NCBI RefSeq assembly: GCF_030268965.1
Contig: NZ_BSSE01000012.1
Location: 1 to 64,000, forward strand
Reading direction: 5' to 3'
Length of the DNA stretch: 64,000 nucleotides
Origin: Microtetraspora sp. NBRC 16547
GTDB lineage: Bacteria > Actinomycetota > Actinomycetes > Streptosporangiales > Streptosporangiaceae
This document shows, one piece after another, positions 40,378-49,122 of this stretch. Under the pieces are notes generated by a model that did not search any database, was not told the DNA's origin, and saw only the letters and a list, made by a program, of their open reading frames with translations. Both the position numbers and the translations under genes were made by a program. The first letter of the stretch is position 1, and each line of letters begins with the position of its first letter.

Positions 40378-41328
40378 TCAGCGGTCTTGAAATGTGGCCA
40401 GCGTGCGGGCTGCGGGCGTGAGCGCGGCGGCCAGGCGTTGGCGGTCGGGCTCGGGCAGACCGCCGAGGTCGTCATCGAGGTCGGCGAGTAGGTCGGTCAC
40501 CACCTCGGCGGCCACCTCGGCGGTGTCAGTGGCTGGGCCGAGCTTGCTGCGGGCCGCGTCTACTCGCGGCGGGGTGAGCCGCTCTACTGCGGCCGCCAGC
40601 AGCCAGGCCGGCACTCCCGTCACTCCGCCGGGCGGCGGCACGAACGGCCGGGCGCCGTTGTAGCGGGCGTCCTCGGCGAAGTCGGGGTGCTTGACCTTCA
40701 CTACCGGCCGTGGTCCGCGTTCGCCTGTATCCCAGGATCCGGCGGGCTTGAGGACGTAGCCTTCGGCGCGGTTGTCGGGCAGTTCCGGAAGGCCCAGTGT
40801 GCCGGGCACGAGCGTCGGGAAGTCCGCCGTCAGCTCTCCTAGCTTCTGCCGATGGCCTTGCCCCACCAGCGGCACGCACTCCAAGCCCACACCGGCCACC
40901 AGCTCCGCCAGCTCGGCGCGGCTCATCCAGCGTGGTCCCGACGGTGTGCTGACGGCACCGTCGAACGCCAGCCATACCAGGTCAGGGCTGTACCACACGC
41001 CGGTCTGCACCGGGCTGATGTCCTCGACCGGCGGTACCTGCGGGTGCGGATAGCCTCCACCGGCCAGTTCCCCGTACAAGATCACGTCCTGTCCGGCAGT
41101 CCGGGCTGCTGCTGCCGCCGCTGTCGCCAGTACCGGCCACAGTCGCGTCAGCCCGAAGAATGTCTCAAGCCGATCCTCGTCCAACAGCCCGCGCCGCCCG
41201 GCGGCCCGCGCCGTCCGGCCGTCGCTGACCAGCGCGAGATGCGCGCCGTGCACTTTCTCCTCGGCCACCCAGCTCCCGCCGGGCAACGGCCCGTCGCCGA
41301 ACCGCTGCGGGATTTTCGGGTACCACAC
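40378..41328 (-). CDS. RNA ligase family protein (Rnl2-like)
   Basis: A 316-residue protein from GTG 41328, which has GGAGGT about 9 nt upstream (the frame is open to an ATG at 41454). The nucleotidyl-transferase motif I is E-E-K-V-H-G-A-H, with Lys as AMP acceptor. Further motifs are Y-G-E-L-A-G-G-G, L-V-W-L-A-F-D, E-G-Y-V-L-K-P and V-K-V-K-H. Such enzymes seal RNA nicks through a Lys-AMP intermediate. The last ~80 residues are helical and Asp/Ala-rich. No kinase/phosphatase partner lies next to it, so its repair substrate is unknown. Confidence 0.83.
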   Translation of the reverse strand: MWYPKIPQRFGDGPLPGGSWVAEEKVHGAHLALVSDGRTARAAGRRGLLDEDRLETFFGLTRLWPVLATAAAAAARTAGQDVILYGELAGGGYPHPQVPPVEDISPVQTGVWYSPDLVWLAFDGAVSTPSGPRWMSRAELAELVAGVGLECVPLVGQGHRQKLGELTADFPTLVPGTLGLPELPDNRAEGYVLKPAGSWDTGERGPRPVVKVKHPDFAEDARYNGARPFVPPPGGVTGVPAWLLAAAVERLTPPRVDAARSKLGPATDTAEVAAEVVTDLLADLDDDLGGLPEPDRQRLAAALTPAARTLATFQDR

Positions 41329-41572
41329 GGTTCTGACCTCCGTTCCGTGCCCGGGCGCCCTGCTGCCCGGCCGGGACACTCCGGCGGGCAGCTTCTCTGA
41401 CGCCCACCTGAAGATCAACTCATTTTCCAGTCCCGCAGGAAACCGCGACTTCAAACGTCCAGTTCAGAGGCTCCAGCGTTGTGGACGGGCGTGAATCGGC
41501 CCGCGCGGCGGGCCGTGACCGGCACTGGGAACATCCAACTTGAGCCCTTGGCGAGCTCTGCCGTCAGGATGA

Positions 41573-42199
41573 ATGAGAACTATCGTGACCACCATGGAAA
41601 ATCCCCCTCAGCGTAGGGACTCCCAGATGTCACACCTGCGCGCCTCGGACAGCAATAGGGAGCAGGTCTCCGCCCTGCTTGGTGAAGCCCTGAGCACCGG
41701 TCAGCTGAGTCACGAGGAGTACTCCGATCGCCTGGACCGGCTCTACCAGGCCAAGACCGTGGGAGAGCTCGAGATCCTCACCGACGACCTACAGGTCGAG
41801 CAGCACCGTCCGACCGCGAGCCCGGTGTCCTACGTGCAGGGTGGGAGCTCCGAGCCCGAGAACATCGTCGCCATCTTCAGTGGCGCCCAGCGCAAGGGCC
41901 GCTGGCGGGTACGGCGGCGGACCAGAGCGCTGGCCATGTTCGGCGGCCTCCAGTTTGATCTGACCGACGCCGAGTTCGAGGCGAAAGAGGTTGAGATCAC
42001 GATCAACGCGATCTTCGGTGGGGCCGAGATCATCGTGCCTGAGGGGATGGAGGTGCGCTGCCACGGCGTCGGCATCTTCGGCGGCTACGATGTGCACGGC
42101 AGCGCAGACGTCGACCCGTCGGCGCCGGTGGTTGTGGTGAAGGGCCTGGCGCTGTTCGGCGGCGTGGGCGGCAAGATCCGGCGCCGGCGCGAGCGTTGA
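41573..42199 (+). CDS. DUF1707 / LiaF-like cell-envelope protein
   Basis: A 208-residue protein. Residues ~20-70 are the DUF1707 motif (L-R-A-S-D-S-N-R-E-Q-V-S-A-L-L-G-E-A … G-Q-L-S-H-E-E-Y-S-D-R-L). After a linker, the beta-helical C-terminal half has repeated A-M-F-G-G, A-I-F-G-G-A, G-I-F-G-G-Y and A-L-F-G-G-V, as in cell-wall-active antibiotic response (LiaF/DUF2154) domains. No membrane helix is present. ATG 41594 is an alternative start. Upstream of and nearly overlapping the MFS gene. Confidence 0.85.
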   Translation: MRTIVTTMENPPQRRDSQMSHLRASDSNREQVSALLGEALSTGQLSHEEYSDRLDRLYQAKTVGELEILTDDLQVEQHRPTASPVSYVQGGSSEPENIVAIFSGAQRKGRWRVRRRTRALAMFGGLQFDLTDAEFEAKEVEITINAIFGGAEIIVPEGMEVRCHGVGIFGGYDVHGSADVDPSAPVVVVKGLALFGGVGGKIRRRRER

Positions 42200-42300
42200 G
42201 CGATGTGCCTGGCGGACCTCGCGACAGCCGACTCGGCCCACGACATCATCCACACGCACTCGCGGAAAGAGACACCGGACGAGACAGCTATGAGGATCGC

Positions 42301-43506
42301 GTGACGGGCTACCTGAGCCTGCTGCGCGGCCCCTACGTGACCCGGCTGTTGGTGGGAACACTGATCGGGCGCCTACCCAGTGCGATGGCGGCCCTGGCGA
42401 TCCCGTTGGTGCTCAGACAGTCAGGCGCGACCTACGGACTCATCGGCTTGGTGGTCGGCAGCTTCGCCATCGCCGCGGCAGTGGGCGGCCCTCTGCTCGG
42501 CCGTCTGGTGGACAGGGTGGGCCAGGCTCCCGTCCTCGTGCCGGCCGCCGCCGTGGCCGGTGTCGGCCTGATCGCCATCGCGGTCGCGCCCTCCGAGCCG
42601 ACGATCGTCTTTGGGGGCGCGGTGCTCGCGGGGGCGGCGACCCCGCCACTGGAGCCCTGCTTACGGGCGCTGTGGCCGCACATTGTCGCCCCCGGCCGGC
42701 TGGAGTCGGCCTATGCCCTGGACTCGGCATCGCAGGAACTGGTGTTCGTCGGCGGCCCCCTGGTCGTGGCCGGATGCGTGGCCGCCGGGTCACCCATCGG
42801 CGCCCTGTGGGTCGGGGCGTTGTTGGGCGCATTAGGAGTGCTCGTGGTCGTAACCGCGCCGCCCACCCGAAGCTGGAGAGCGCCGGTCCGGTCCACCGAC
42901 TGGCTCGGGCCACTGCGCAGCCGAGGTCTGGTCCTCCTACTGGGGAGCCTCACTGGGGTCGGCGTTGCCATCGGCACGCTCAATGTCCTCGTGGTCTCCT
43001 ACGCGGAACAGCACCGAGTGCTGGGCGGGGCGCCCACCCTGCTGGCTCTGAACGCCGGGGGAGCCCTGATCGGAGGTCTGGGCTACGGAGTTGTGCGCTG
43101 GTCGTCCTCGCTTCCCCGACGGACGCTGCTGCTGACCGTCGGCTTGGCGGTTGGCTACGCGCTGCTGTGCATCGTGCCGTCCCCGCCGTACATGGCCGGC
43201 CTGATGATCGTCACGGGACTTTTTCTCGCACCCGTGTTGACGGCCACCTTCGTCCTGGTGGGGGATCTCGCACCGCCGGGAACCGTCACCGAGGCCTTCG
43301 CCTGGCTGGTCACTCTGATGACCGCTGGAATGGCTTTGGGATCCACCGCTGTGGGTACCGTCCTCGAACACGCCTCCCAGTCCTGGGCGGCCTCCTGCGG
43401 GGTTCTGGGAGTCGCCGTGAGCGTTTTCGCCCTGCTCGTCGGGCAGGGACGCCTCTCCGCGGAGAGCATCGGGCGCGCAGACCCACCGGCGAGCGCCCCT
43501 GCATGA
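42301..43506 (+). CDS. MFS transporter
   Basis: A 401-residue membrane protein with about 12 helices; G-R-L-V-D-R-V-G in the loop between helices 2 and 3 is the MFS signature. GTG 42301 with GAGGAT upstream is preferred. The frame continues back to TTG 42196, overlapping the DUF1707 stop, but those 35 residues are His/Arg/Asp-rich and unlike a transporter. Proton-driven efflux is the likely role; substrate unknown. Confidence 0.85.
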   Translation: MTGYLSLLRGPYVTRLLVGTLIGRLPSAMAALAIPLVLRQSGATYGLIGLVVGSFAIAAAVGGPLLGRLVDRVGQAPVLVPAAAVAGVGLIAIAVAPSEPTIVFGGAVLAGAATPPLEPCLRALWPHIVAPGRLESAYALDSASQELVFVGGPLVVAGCVAAGSPIGALWVGALLGALGVLVVVTAPPTRSWRAPVRSTDWLGPLRSRGLVLLLGSLTGVGVAIGTLNVLVVSYAEQHRVLGGAPTLLALNAGGALIGGLGYGVVRWSSSLPRRTLLLTVGLAVGYALLCIVPSPPYMAGLMIVTGLFLAPVLTATFVLVGDLAPPGTVTEAFAWLVTLMTAGMALGSTAVGTVLEHASQSWAASCGVLGVAVSVFALLVGQGRLSAESIGRADPPASAPA

Positions 43507-43518
43507 CCCGGGCGGTCT

Positions 43519-43541
43519 GCCGTTTTCGGCGAGGAGTCTCA
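43519..43541. repeat. Short copy of the accessory repeat motif
   Basis: GCCGTTTTCGGCGAGGAGTC-TCA matches 29071-29093 at 22 of 23 positions, then diverges. GCCG/CGGC around TTTT is a small stem-loop. It lies between the MFS stop and the broken MccF gene. Confidence 0.6.
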
Positions 43542-43571
43542 CGGTCGACGGAGGTTGTCTCGTCGACGTGA

Positions 43572-44559
43572 TCAGTGGTGCCGCAGTGTCAGGCTCGCCT
43601 TGTCGGCGGCGATGGCCAGCTGGGCTTCGCCCCCGATCGGGAAGGTCGCCAAGGGATAGGTGTGGCCGATGTCGATGTTGGCAAGTACCGGGATGCCTGC
43701 CAGAGACGGCTGAGTATCGATGATCTGTTCCAGCAGCGAGCGAGTCATGTGGCTCTGCTTCTGGAAGCGTCCGATCGCCAATCCTTGGATGGCAGAGGCG
43801 TCGGGAAGCTGAAGCAGGGATGTCAGGTCTCGCGCGAAGGTCGCAGGGTGTGATTCGACATCGTCTTCCACGATCACTATCGCGCCGTCAAGAGACGGCA
43901 TATAAGGGGTGCCTTGCAGCAGATTGAGTGTGCAAAGGTTCCCGCCTACGATCCGCCCCTGGGCTGTGCCGGGGCGGATCGGCCACCATCCTTCGTTCGG
44001 GATCAGTTCGCGCTTGTCTTGGTCGAGGAACCAAAGATCATCGCTCCAGGTCGCCGGGGGTGAGGGCGATCGGAGCGGTGTCGAACATGACAGCAGAGAA
44101 CCATCGCAGGATCTGCTCGAAGTGGTCGCGCATCCCGAACGTCGACCAGTGCGGCCCTGAATAGGTGACAAGACCGGTTCGGGCCAGGATGGCGTTCTGC
44201 AGGGCCGTGATGTCGGAGTAGCCACACAAGATCTTCGGGTTGTCGCGGATGAGCCCCCAGTCCAGAAAAGGCAGGAGGTCATTGCAGTTGTAGCCGCCGA
44301 TAACCGTCAGGATCGCGGACACCGAGGGGTCCGCGAAAGCGTCATGAAGATCGGCGACTCGTGAGGCGATGCTGGAGGAGTCGAATGGGTCCCGCTCATC
44401 GACGTGGCGGCCCTAGGACAGAGTCAGGCCGAGATCGGCGAATCGGCCTTCGATGATGTCGGTGTGGTCATGCTCCACCACCATCGCGCGGGATAGGGCG
44501 GGCGCCACCACTCGTATGGTGTCGCCTTTGTGCAGCTTGGGAGGGAAGATCGTATCCAT
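43572..44559 (-). pseudogene. S66 LD-carboxypeptidase (MccF-like), two lesions
   Basis: From ATG 44559 the protein reads F-P-P-K-L-H-K-G-D-T-I-R-V-V-A-P, then meets an in-frame TAG at 44413-44415 between L-T-L-S and G-R-H-V-D-E-R-D (a Tyr codon is expected). It continues with I-G-G-Y-N-C-N-D-L-L-P and the nucleophile motif G-Y-S-D-I-T-A-L. Near 44045 one base is missing, and the rest follows in another frame: R-I-V-G-G-N-L-C-T-L, V-I-V-E-D-D-V-E and I-D-I-G-H-T-Y-P. MccF enzymes cleave peptide-nucleotide antibiotics of the microcin C type or muropeptides. The gene is dead as read. Confidence 0.85.
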
Positions 44560-44741
44560 CGCCCGAGCGTACGGGGTGAAACTGGGGATGTTGTGGCCCC
44601 AGCCATGGGAGAGGTCCTGTACAGGTCGAGATCGGAGCCGGTAGGTCCAGTACAGGGTGGAGCGGTCGGCGACACCCGCGACGAGGTGTCTCGTTCCGGC
44701 TCGGACGACCACGCCGGCCCCGTTCGTCCCTCGCGCGCCGA

Positions 44742-44792
44742 TGTATCGGCGGAATCGGTGGCGCCGGGACCGGCGTCAACGCGGGCGACCCC
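44742..44792 (+). pseudogene. [10 protein letters not shown]-family micropeptide, vestigial copy 6
   Basis: Codons read [17 protein letters not shown], close to the core and V-N-A-G-D-P of copy 1, with no leader and no tail. The DNA over the last part overlaps the end of the LuxR-type gene on the other strand. Similarity is short, so chance cannot be ruled out. Confidence 0.35.
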
Positions 44793-47496
44793 CACTTTGC
44801 GGGAGCACGTCCGCCGTGTCTGTGGTCCCTGCTATGACGGCGGCCAACTGGGAACGGGAAGTGATACCCAGCTTGGGGAACGCCTTGTAGAGGTGATAGC
44901 CGACGGTCCGCGGGCTGAGGAAGAGCTGGGCGGCGACGTCGCGGTTGGAGGCGCCATTGGCGGCGAGCCGTACGATTTCGCGTTCCCTGGGGGTGAGCAC
45001 GCTGAGCGGGTCGTCGGCCTTACGCGGTGCCGCCGGCACATCTCCGGTGGCGCGCAGCTCCGCCCGGGCGCGCTCGGCCCACAGCTCCGCGCCGAGCCGG
45101 TCGAAGATCTCCAGCGCGTCGCGCAGTTGCGTGCGGGCATCCGCTCGCCGCCGTGCCCGTCGCAGCCACTCGCCGTAGGCGAGCCGCGTCCTCGCCTGCT
45201 CGTACGGCTGATCGCCTTCCTCGTGGCGGCGTACGGCATGTGCGAAGTGCGCCTCGCTCTCCTCGATGAGGGCACGGCAGCGCAGGGCGATCGCGTCCGA
45301 TGCCGGCTGCCGTACGTGCCGCGCCCAGGCCAGGTATCGGGCGAGCGGCTCCTTCGCTCGCTCCGGCCGCCCGCCACGGATGGCCGCCTCGACCTGGTCG
45401 GCGGCGGAGAGGACGGCGATGCCCGTCGGCGGGATGGCCTCCAACCGCCGGAGGGCGGCGTCCGGGCGGCCCAGGGCGAGTTCGAGCAGGCCGAGTGCCC
45501 AGTTCCCGATGGCGGCCGCAAGGATCAGTCCTCGCTCGACGGCTCTCGCTACGCCTTCCTCGCCCTTCGCGCGACACTCCTCCACCTCCCCTTGGTGAGC
45601 GAGCACCCAGGCGAGAGAGCACATGAGATGGCTGACCCGGTGCTCGTGACCCAGGTCCGCCGCCAACCGCAGCCCTGCGTTCAGGGTCGCTTTGGCCTCG
45701 CCGTACCGGCCGAGCCACCCCTGCGCGAGACCATGATCCTGGAGCGCGACGGCGAGCCAGCCGATCATTCCGCTCTTCTGGCATTCCGCCACCACCTGTC
45801 CGCTGATCTCTTCGTAGCGGGCGGCGCGGCCCAGGGGGAGGCACAGAGAGGCGGTGAAGGTCAGCCCAGGCACCCCCAGGCCGGCGAGCGTATGGCCGTC
45901 GACCGCCTCACCCATGAGCTCGGTCCCACCTCCGATGTCACCGCTCAGCAGGCGGGCCAGTCCGTCCGCGCCGCTGACCAGCGGCGAGCCGATCTCGGGA
46001 AGTACGCGCAGGCTTGCGGCGGCCTTCTCGGCCAGTCGCGCGTCTCCGGCGAACCAGGCGCAGCGGATGGCCTCCACCGACAGCCAGGTGGCCCACTCGG
46101 AGGAGCGGGCCGCCACACGAGGAACGCCGTCCATGATGATCCGGCCCGCGGCAGCCGGTGTGCCCAGCTCGAATTCGCGATGGGCTCGTACCTGGATCAG
46201 CGCGGCGATCACGTCAGGGTCGGCCACGTCGGACGTGACGCTGTCAGCGAGCGCGGCGGCGCGGCCCATCAACCCGGCGTCGCTCGCCGCCAACGCGGCG
46301 GCGGCCAGTAGTCCGGATCGTCGCGCCGGATCGGCGGTGAGCTCGGCGGCTCGCTCGTAAGCGGCCGCGCTCGCGGCGTGGCCACGGCGCGTACGTGCCC
46401 GCTCCGCGGCTTCCTCCAACTCCCGCGCGGCCCCCTCGTCGGAGCCGAGCACCGCGGAGGCCAGGTGCCACGCCCGTCGGTCGGCCGCATCGATGGCGGC
46501 CGAGCCGGCGAGGGCGTCGGCGAGGGCTCGGTGGACGGCGAGGCGCTGCGTGACCGGCGCACTCTGGTACGCGGCGGCCCTGATCAGGGGATGGCGGAAA
46601 GCGATGGTCGTCCCTCTGATCTCGATCAGGCGGCTCCGCTCGGCCAGTTCGAGACCGGAGAGGGAAGCACCCGCGCCCACGACCGTTTCAAGATCGCTGG
46701 ATCCGTCCGCAGCCGCGATCAGCAGCGCAATCCGCGCCGGCTCGGGAAGTGCGGTGATCTGTCGTTGGAAGGCCTCTTGGACCCGCTCGGCGACGGGCAT
46801 CGCACCCACCGGTGCCAATCGTCCCGCCCGCTGTTCGGCGGTGAGCGCGGCGGGCAGTTCGATGAGCGCCAGGGGGTTGCCGTCCGACTCCTCGATGAGA
46901 CGTTCTCGCACCTGCGGCGGAAGATCGGCGGGCAGCAGGGCCGCCGCCGCCGCACCGTCCAGCCCACCCAGTTGGAGCTCGGGCAGCCCGGCGGCGTGGA
47001 AACCCGCGCGCGCGGCGAAGACCATGGCGACACCTTCGGCGTCGAGGCGGCGGGCGGCGAACACCAACGCGTCGATGGACGCCTGATCGCACCACTGAGC
47101 GTCGTCGATGAGGCAGAGCAGCCCACCGTCCTCCGCGAGATCGGAGAGAAGACTCAGCGTGGCCAGCCCGACGAGGAATCGGCTCTCCGGAGCGACGTCG
47201 CCCAGGCCCAGGGCCCCGCTGAGCGCGGTGGCCTGCGCGTCGGGCAGAGCGCGAATCCGGTCGAACTCGGTACGAAGCAGCAGATGGAGCGCGGCGAAGG
47301 GCAACTCGGCCTCGGATTCGATGCCGATGCCGCGTACCACTCGCATGCCCCCTGCTCGCCCGGCGGCATAGTGCAGGAGCGCCGACTTACCGATCCCCGC
47401 CTGGCCTCGAATGACGAGGGTCCCGCTCTGACCCGCCCTGGCCTCCGTCAGGAGGCGTTCGATCTCCGCTTCTTCCCTGGATCGCCCGTACAGCAC
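44776..47496 (-). CDS. Large LuxR-family regulator with ATPase domain
   Basis: A 906-residue regulator from GTG 47496 (GTG 47562 gives 22 more residues). It begins Y-G-R-S-R-E-E-A-E-I, then Walker A I-R-G-Q-A-G-I-G-K-S and Walker B-like L-L-C-L-I-D-D-A-Q-W. A long helical TPR-like middle follows. The C-terminal LuxR HTH reads L-T-P-R-E-R-E-I-V-R-L-A-A-N-G-A-S-N through P-R-T-V-G-Y-H-L-Y-K. LAL-type proteins of this kind activate transcription on ATP/inducer binding. It is divergent from the small membrane protein at 47594. Confidence 0.92.
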   Translation of the reverse strand: MLYGRSREEAEIERLLTEARAGQSGTLVIRGQAGIGKSALLHYAAGRAGGMRVVRGIGIESEAELPFAALHLLLRTEFDRIRALPDAQATALSGALGLGDVAPESRFLVGLATLSLLSDLAEDGGLLCLIDDAQWCDQASIDALVFAARRLDAEGVAMVFAARAGFHAAGLPELQLGGLDGAAAAALLPADLPPQVRERLIEESDGNPLALIELPAALTAEQRAGRLAPVGAMPVAERVQEAFQRQITALPEPARIALLIAAADGSSDLETVVGAGASLSGLELAERSRLIEIRGTTIAFRHPLIRAAAYQSAPVTQRLAVHRALADALAGSAAIDAADRRAWHLASAVLGSDEGAARELEEAAERARTRRGHAASAAAYERAAELTADPARRSGLLAAAALAASDAGLMGRAAALADSVTSDVADPDVIAALIQVRAHREFELGTPAAAGRIIMDGVPRVAARSSEWATWLSVEAIRCAWFAGDARLAEKAAASLRVLPEIGSPLVSGADGLARLLSGDIGGGTELMGEAVDGHTLAGLGVPGLTFTASLCLPLGRAARYEEISGQVVAECQKSGMIGWLAVALQDHGLAQGWLGRYGEAKATLNAGLRLAADLGHEHRVSHLMCSLAWVLAHQGEVEECRAKGEEGVARAVERGLILAAAIGNWALGLLELALGRPDAALRRLEAIPPTGIAVLSAADQVEAAIRGGRPERAKEPLARYLAWARHVRQPASDAIALRCRALIEESEAHFAHAVRRHEEGDQPYEQARTRLAYGEWLRRARRRADARTQLRDALEIFDRLGAELWAERARAELRATGDVPAAPRKADDPLSVLTPREREIVRLAANGASNRDVAAQLFLSPRTVGYHLYKAFPKLGITSRSQLAAVIAGTTDTADVLPQSGGRPR

Positions 47497-47593
47497 GGTC
47501 AGGAACCTACCGTCACGATGACTGATTCGGGTTTGTGTGGATCTGCGTAGCTTCGTGGTCACACGCAGGTCAGCACGACGAAGGGATCTTCAA

Positions 47594-48004
47594 ATGGCCA
47601 CCGTCGCCAAAACTGTCAGCACCGCCGCCGACGCCAAGCTGCTCCGCTTCGCCCTCAAGCAGGATGCGATGGGCTCGGGCGCCTTCGGAGTCGTGGGCGT
47701 TGTCGCCGCGGCGATCTTCGGTGAGATGTTCGGCCTCCCCGCCGCCTTCCTCTTCCCGGTGGGTGCGTTCCTGGTCGTCTGGGCGGCCGCCCTGTTCTTC
47801 CTCGCCGCACGCCCGACCGTGGGCAAGGCCGCCGTGGGGGTCGTGATGGCGATCAACATCGCGTGGGTGGCCGCGAGCGCGGAGCTGCTCATCGCAGGTT
47901 GGTTCCCACTGACCAGTCTCGGCACCGCACTGGTGATCGTGCAGGCGGTCGTGGTCGCCGGCTTCACCGGTCTGCAGTTCGCCGGTCTTCGCAAGACCGC
48001 GTGA
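47594..48004 (+). CDS. Small four-helix membrane protein
   Basis: A 136-residue protein; the N-terminal ~25 residues are polar (A-K-T-V-S-T-A-A-D-A-K-L-L-R), then four hydrophobic helices with short loops (F-G-V-V-G-V-V-A-A-A-I-F through V-V-V-A-G-F-T-G-L). No motif is recognised. It diverges from the large LuxR regulator with a 97-bp gap, which makes it a likely target of that regulator. Confidence 0.8.
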   Translation: MATVAKTVSTAADAKLLRFALKQDAMGSGAFGVVGVVAAAIFGEMFGLPAAFLFPVGAFLVVWAAALFFLAARPTVGKAAVGVVMAINIAWVAASAELLIAGWFPLTSLGTALVIVQAVVVAGFTGLQFAGLRKTA

Positions 48005-48544
48005 ACCCGCCGCGATCCGCCGGGAACGGCGACAACGAGATCTCCGTGACGATCTGGGCCGGGGCGGCCCCTCGATCAGACGTCGCCGGTCGGCTTAAGC
48101 AGTGATCGGACGGGCCTTCGTCCTCGTCTGGCCGTTCGATCGCGCGAAGGTGTTCCCGATTCCCGACACGTTCGCCCAGCCGGCGTTGAACGTCGCCGCG
48201 GGGATCGCGGCTTCACCGCTGTCGGCGGGTTTGGCAGGAACAGCGCCGCTGCTGCTGTGGCGCCGTCGGGCCGTACGGGGTCGGGGCCCTTGTAACCGGG
48301 CCGAGGCCAGCGCCTACCGGGCCCGAGCCCGCTCTGGCGAGACGGTCACCATCGGCCGGGCAGGGAGGTATCAGGGCGTGGCAAAGTCTCGGGGGGGGGC
48401 GGGGGCGACGCGGTAGACCCTGGTGATACGCGCTGACGAGACTGCAGTGGTGGCGGCGCGTCCGGCACGGGACGGATGGACGGATGGACGGAAGGACGTG
48501 GCGGGCGAGTTCACCGGCCGTCACGCGGATCCGTGGAGGTCGCC
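48005..48544. other. 540-bp stretch without a supported gene
   Basis: A 104-codon frame from GTG 48102 has a Pro/Ala/Arg composition and loses sense after ~60 residues; I do not accept it. The stretch contains a run of nine G near 48391-48399 and a GGATGGAC-type tandem repeat at about 48474-48492. GGAGG before 48545 belongs to the haemoglobin relic. Confidence 0.5.
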
Positions 48545-48950
48545 ATGCAACCCGACCAGCGCCCGTCGCTGTATGACCGCCTCGGTGGCGTCTACAACAT
48601 CGCCACGGTGGTCGACGACTTCATCGACCGGATCATGGTTGAGGCCCGGCTGAACAAGAATCCGGCGGTGGACGACGCGCACCACAGGGTGTCCCCGCCT
48701 GGATTCAAGTACCTCGTCACCGAAATGGTGTGCTGGGCCCGCCGGTGGCCCGCAGCAGTATTCGGGGCGGTCGATGGGCGACTCGCACCGGGCCCTCAGC
48801 ATCACCGAGGACGAGTGGGACGCGTTCATGGACGACCTGCACCAGTCGCTGACGAAGTTCCACGTGCCGGTCGAGGAAGAGCGGGACCTCGTCGCCATCG
48901 TCGAGGGCACGAAGGAAACCATCGTCGTCACTCCGTTGCGGACCTACTAA
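48545..48950 (+). pseudogene. Truncated haemoglobin, frameshifted
   Basis: With GGAGG upstream, ATG 48545 opens S-L-Y-D-R-L-G-G-V-Y-N-I-A-T-V-V-D-D-F-I-D-R, the start of a group I truncated globin, then D-D-A-H-H-R-V-S-P-P-G-F-K-Y-L-V-T-E. Near 48735 the frame slips: A-G-G-P-Q-Q-Y-S-G-R-S-M, S-H-R-A-L-S-I-T-E-D-E-W-D-A-F and the rest to TAA 48950 are in another frame. A one-base change would restore a ~134-residue protein that binds haem and O2/NO. Sequencing error is possible. Confidence 0.75.
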
Positions 48951-48970
48951 GGCCTGAACGGGTTGAGATC

Positions 48971-49084
48971 ATGATGTTGCGGATTCGCCTGCACGGAGGC
49001 CGCCGGCACTGGCGCGACCTCACCGATGATGAGTGGTCCTTGATCGAGCCCCGCCTGCCCTCGGGGACACCGTTGGCGAAGTAG
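48971..49084 (+). pseudogene. IS5-family transposase, N-terminal fragment
   Basis: About 37 residues with R-D-L-T-D-D-E-W-S-L-I-E-P-R-L-P-S-G, the N-terminal domain that precedes the catalytic part of IS5/IS1112-like transposases. It stops at TAG 49082-49084 and nothing of the DDE domain follows. It lies directly behind the frameshifted haemoglobin. Confidence 0.7.
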
Positions 49085-49122
49085 ATCAAAAGCACACTTC
49101 AGGTCGCCCCACCCGCGGCATG

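Noticed and set aside
28751-44415. Two genes with in-frame TAG codons, which might hint at amber recoding (pyrrolysine or suppressor tRNA)
   Set aside because: One of the two genes also has a frameshift, intact genes in the window end normally at TAG (for example 12777-12779), and no SECIS/PYLIS-like element or suppressor tRNA is visible. Ordinary decay explains both.
48102-48416. 104-codon frame from GTG 48102
   Set aside because: Composition turns to Arg/Gly/Ala noise after ~60 codons, no homology recognised, and its ribosome binding site is absent.
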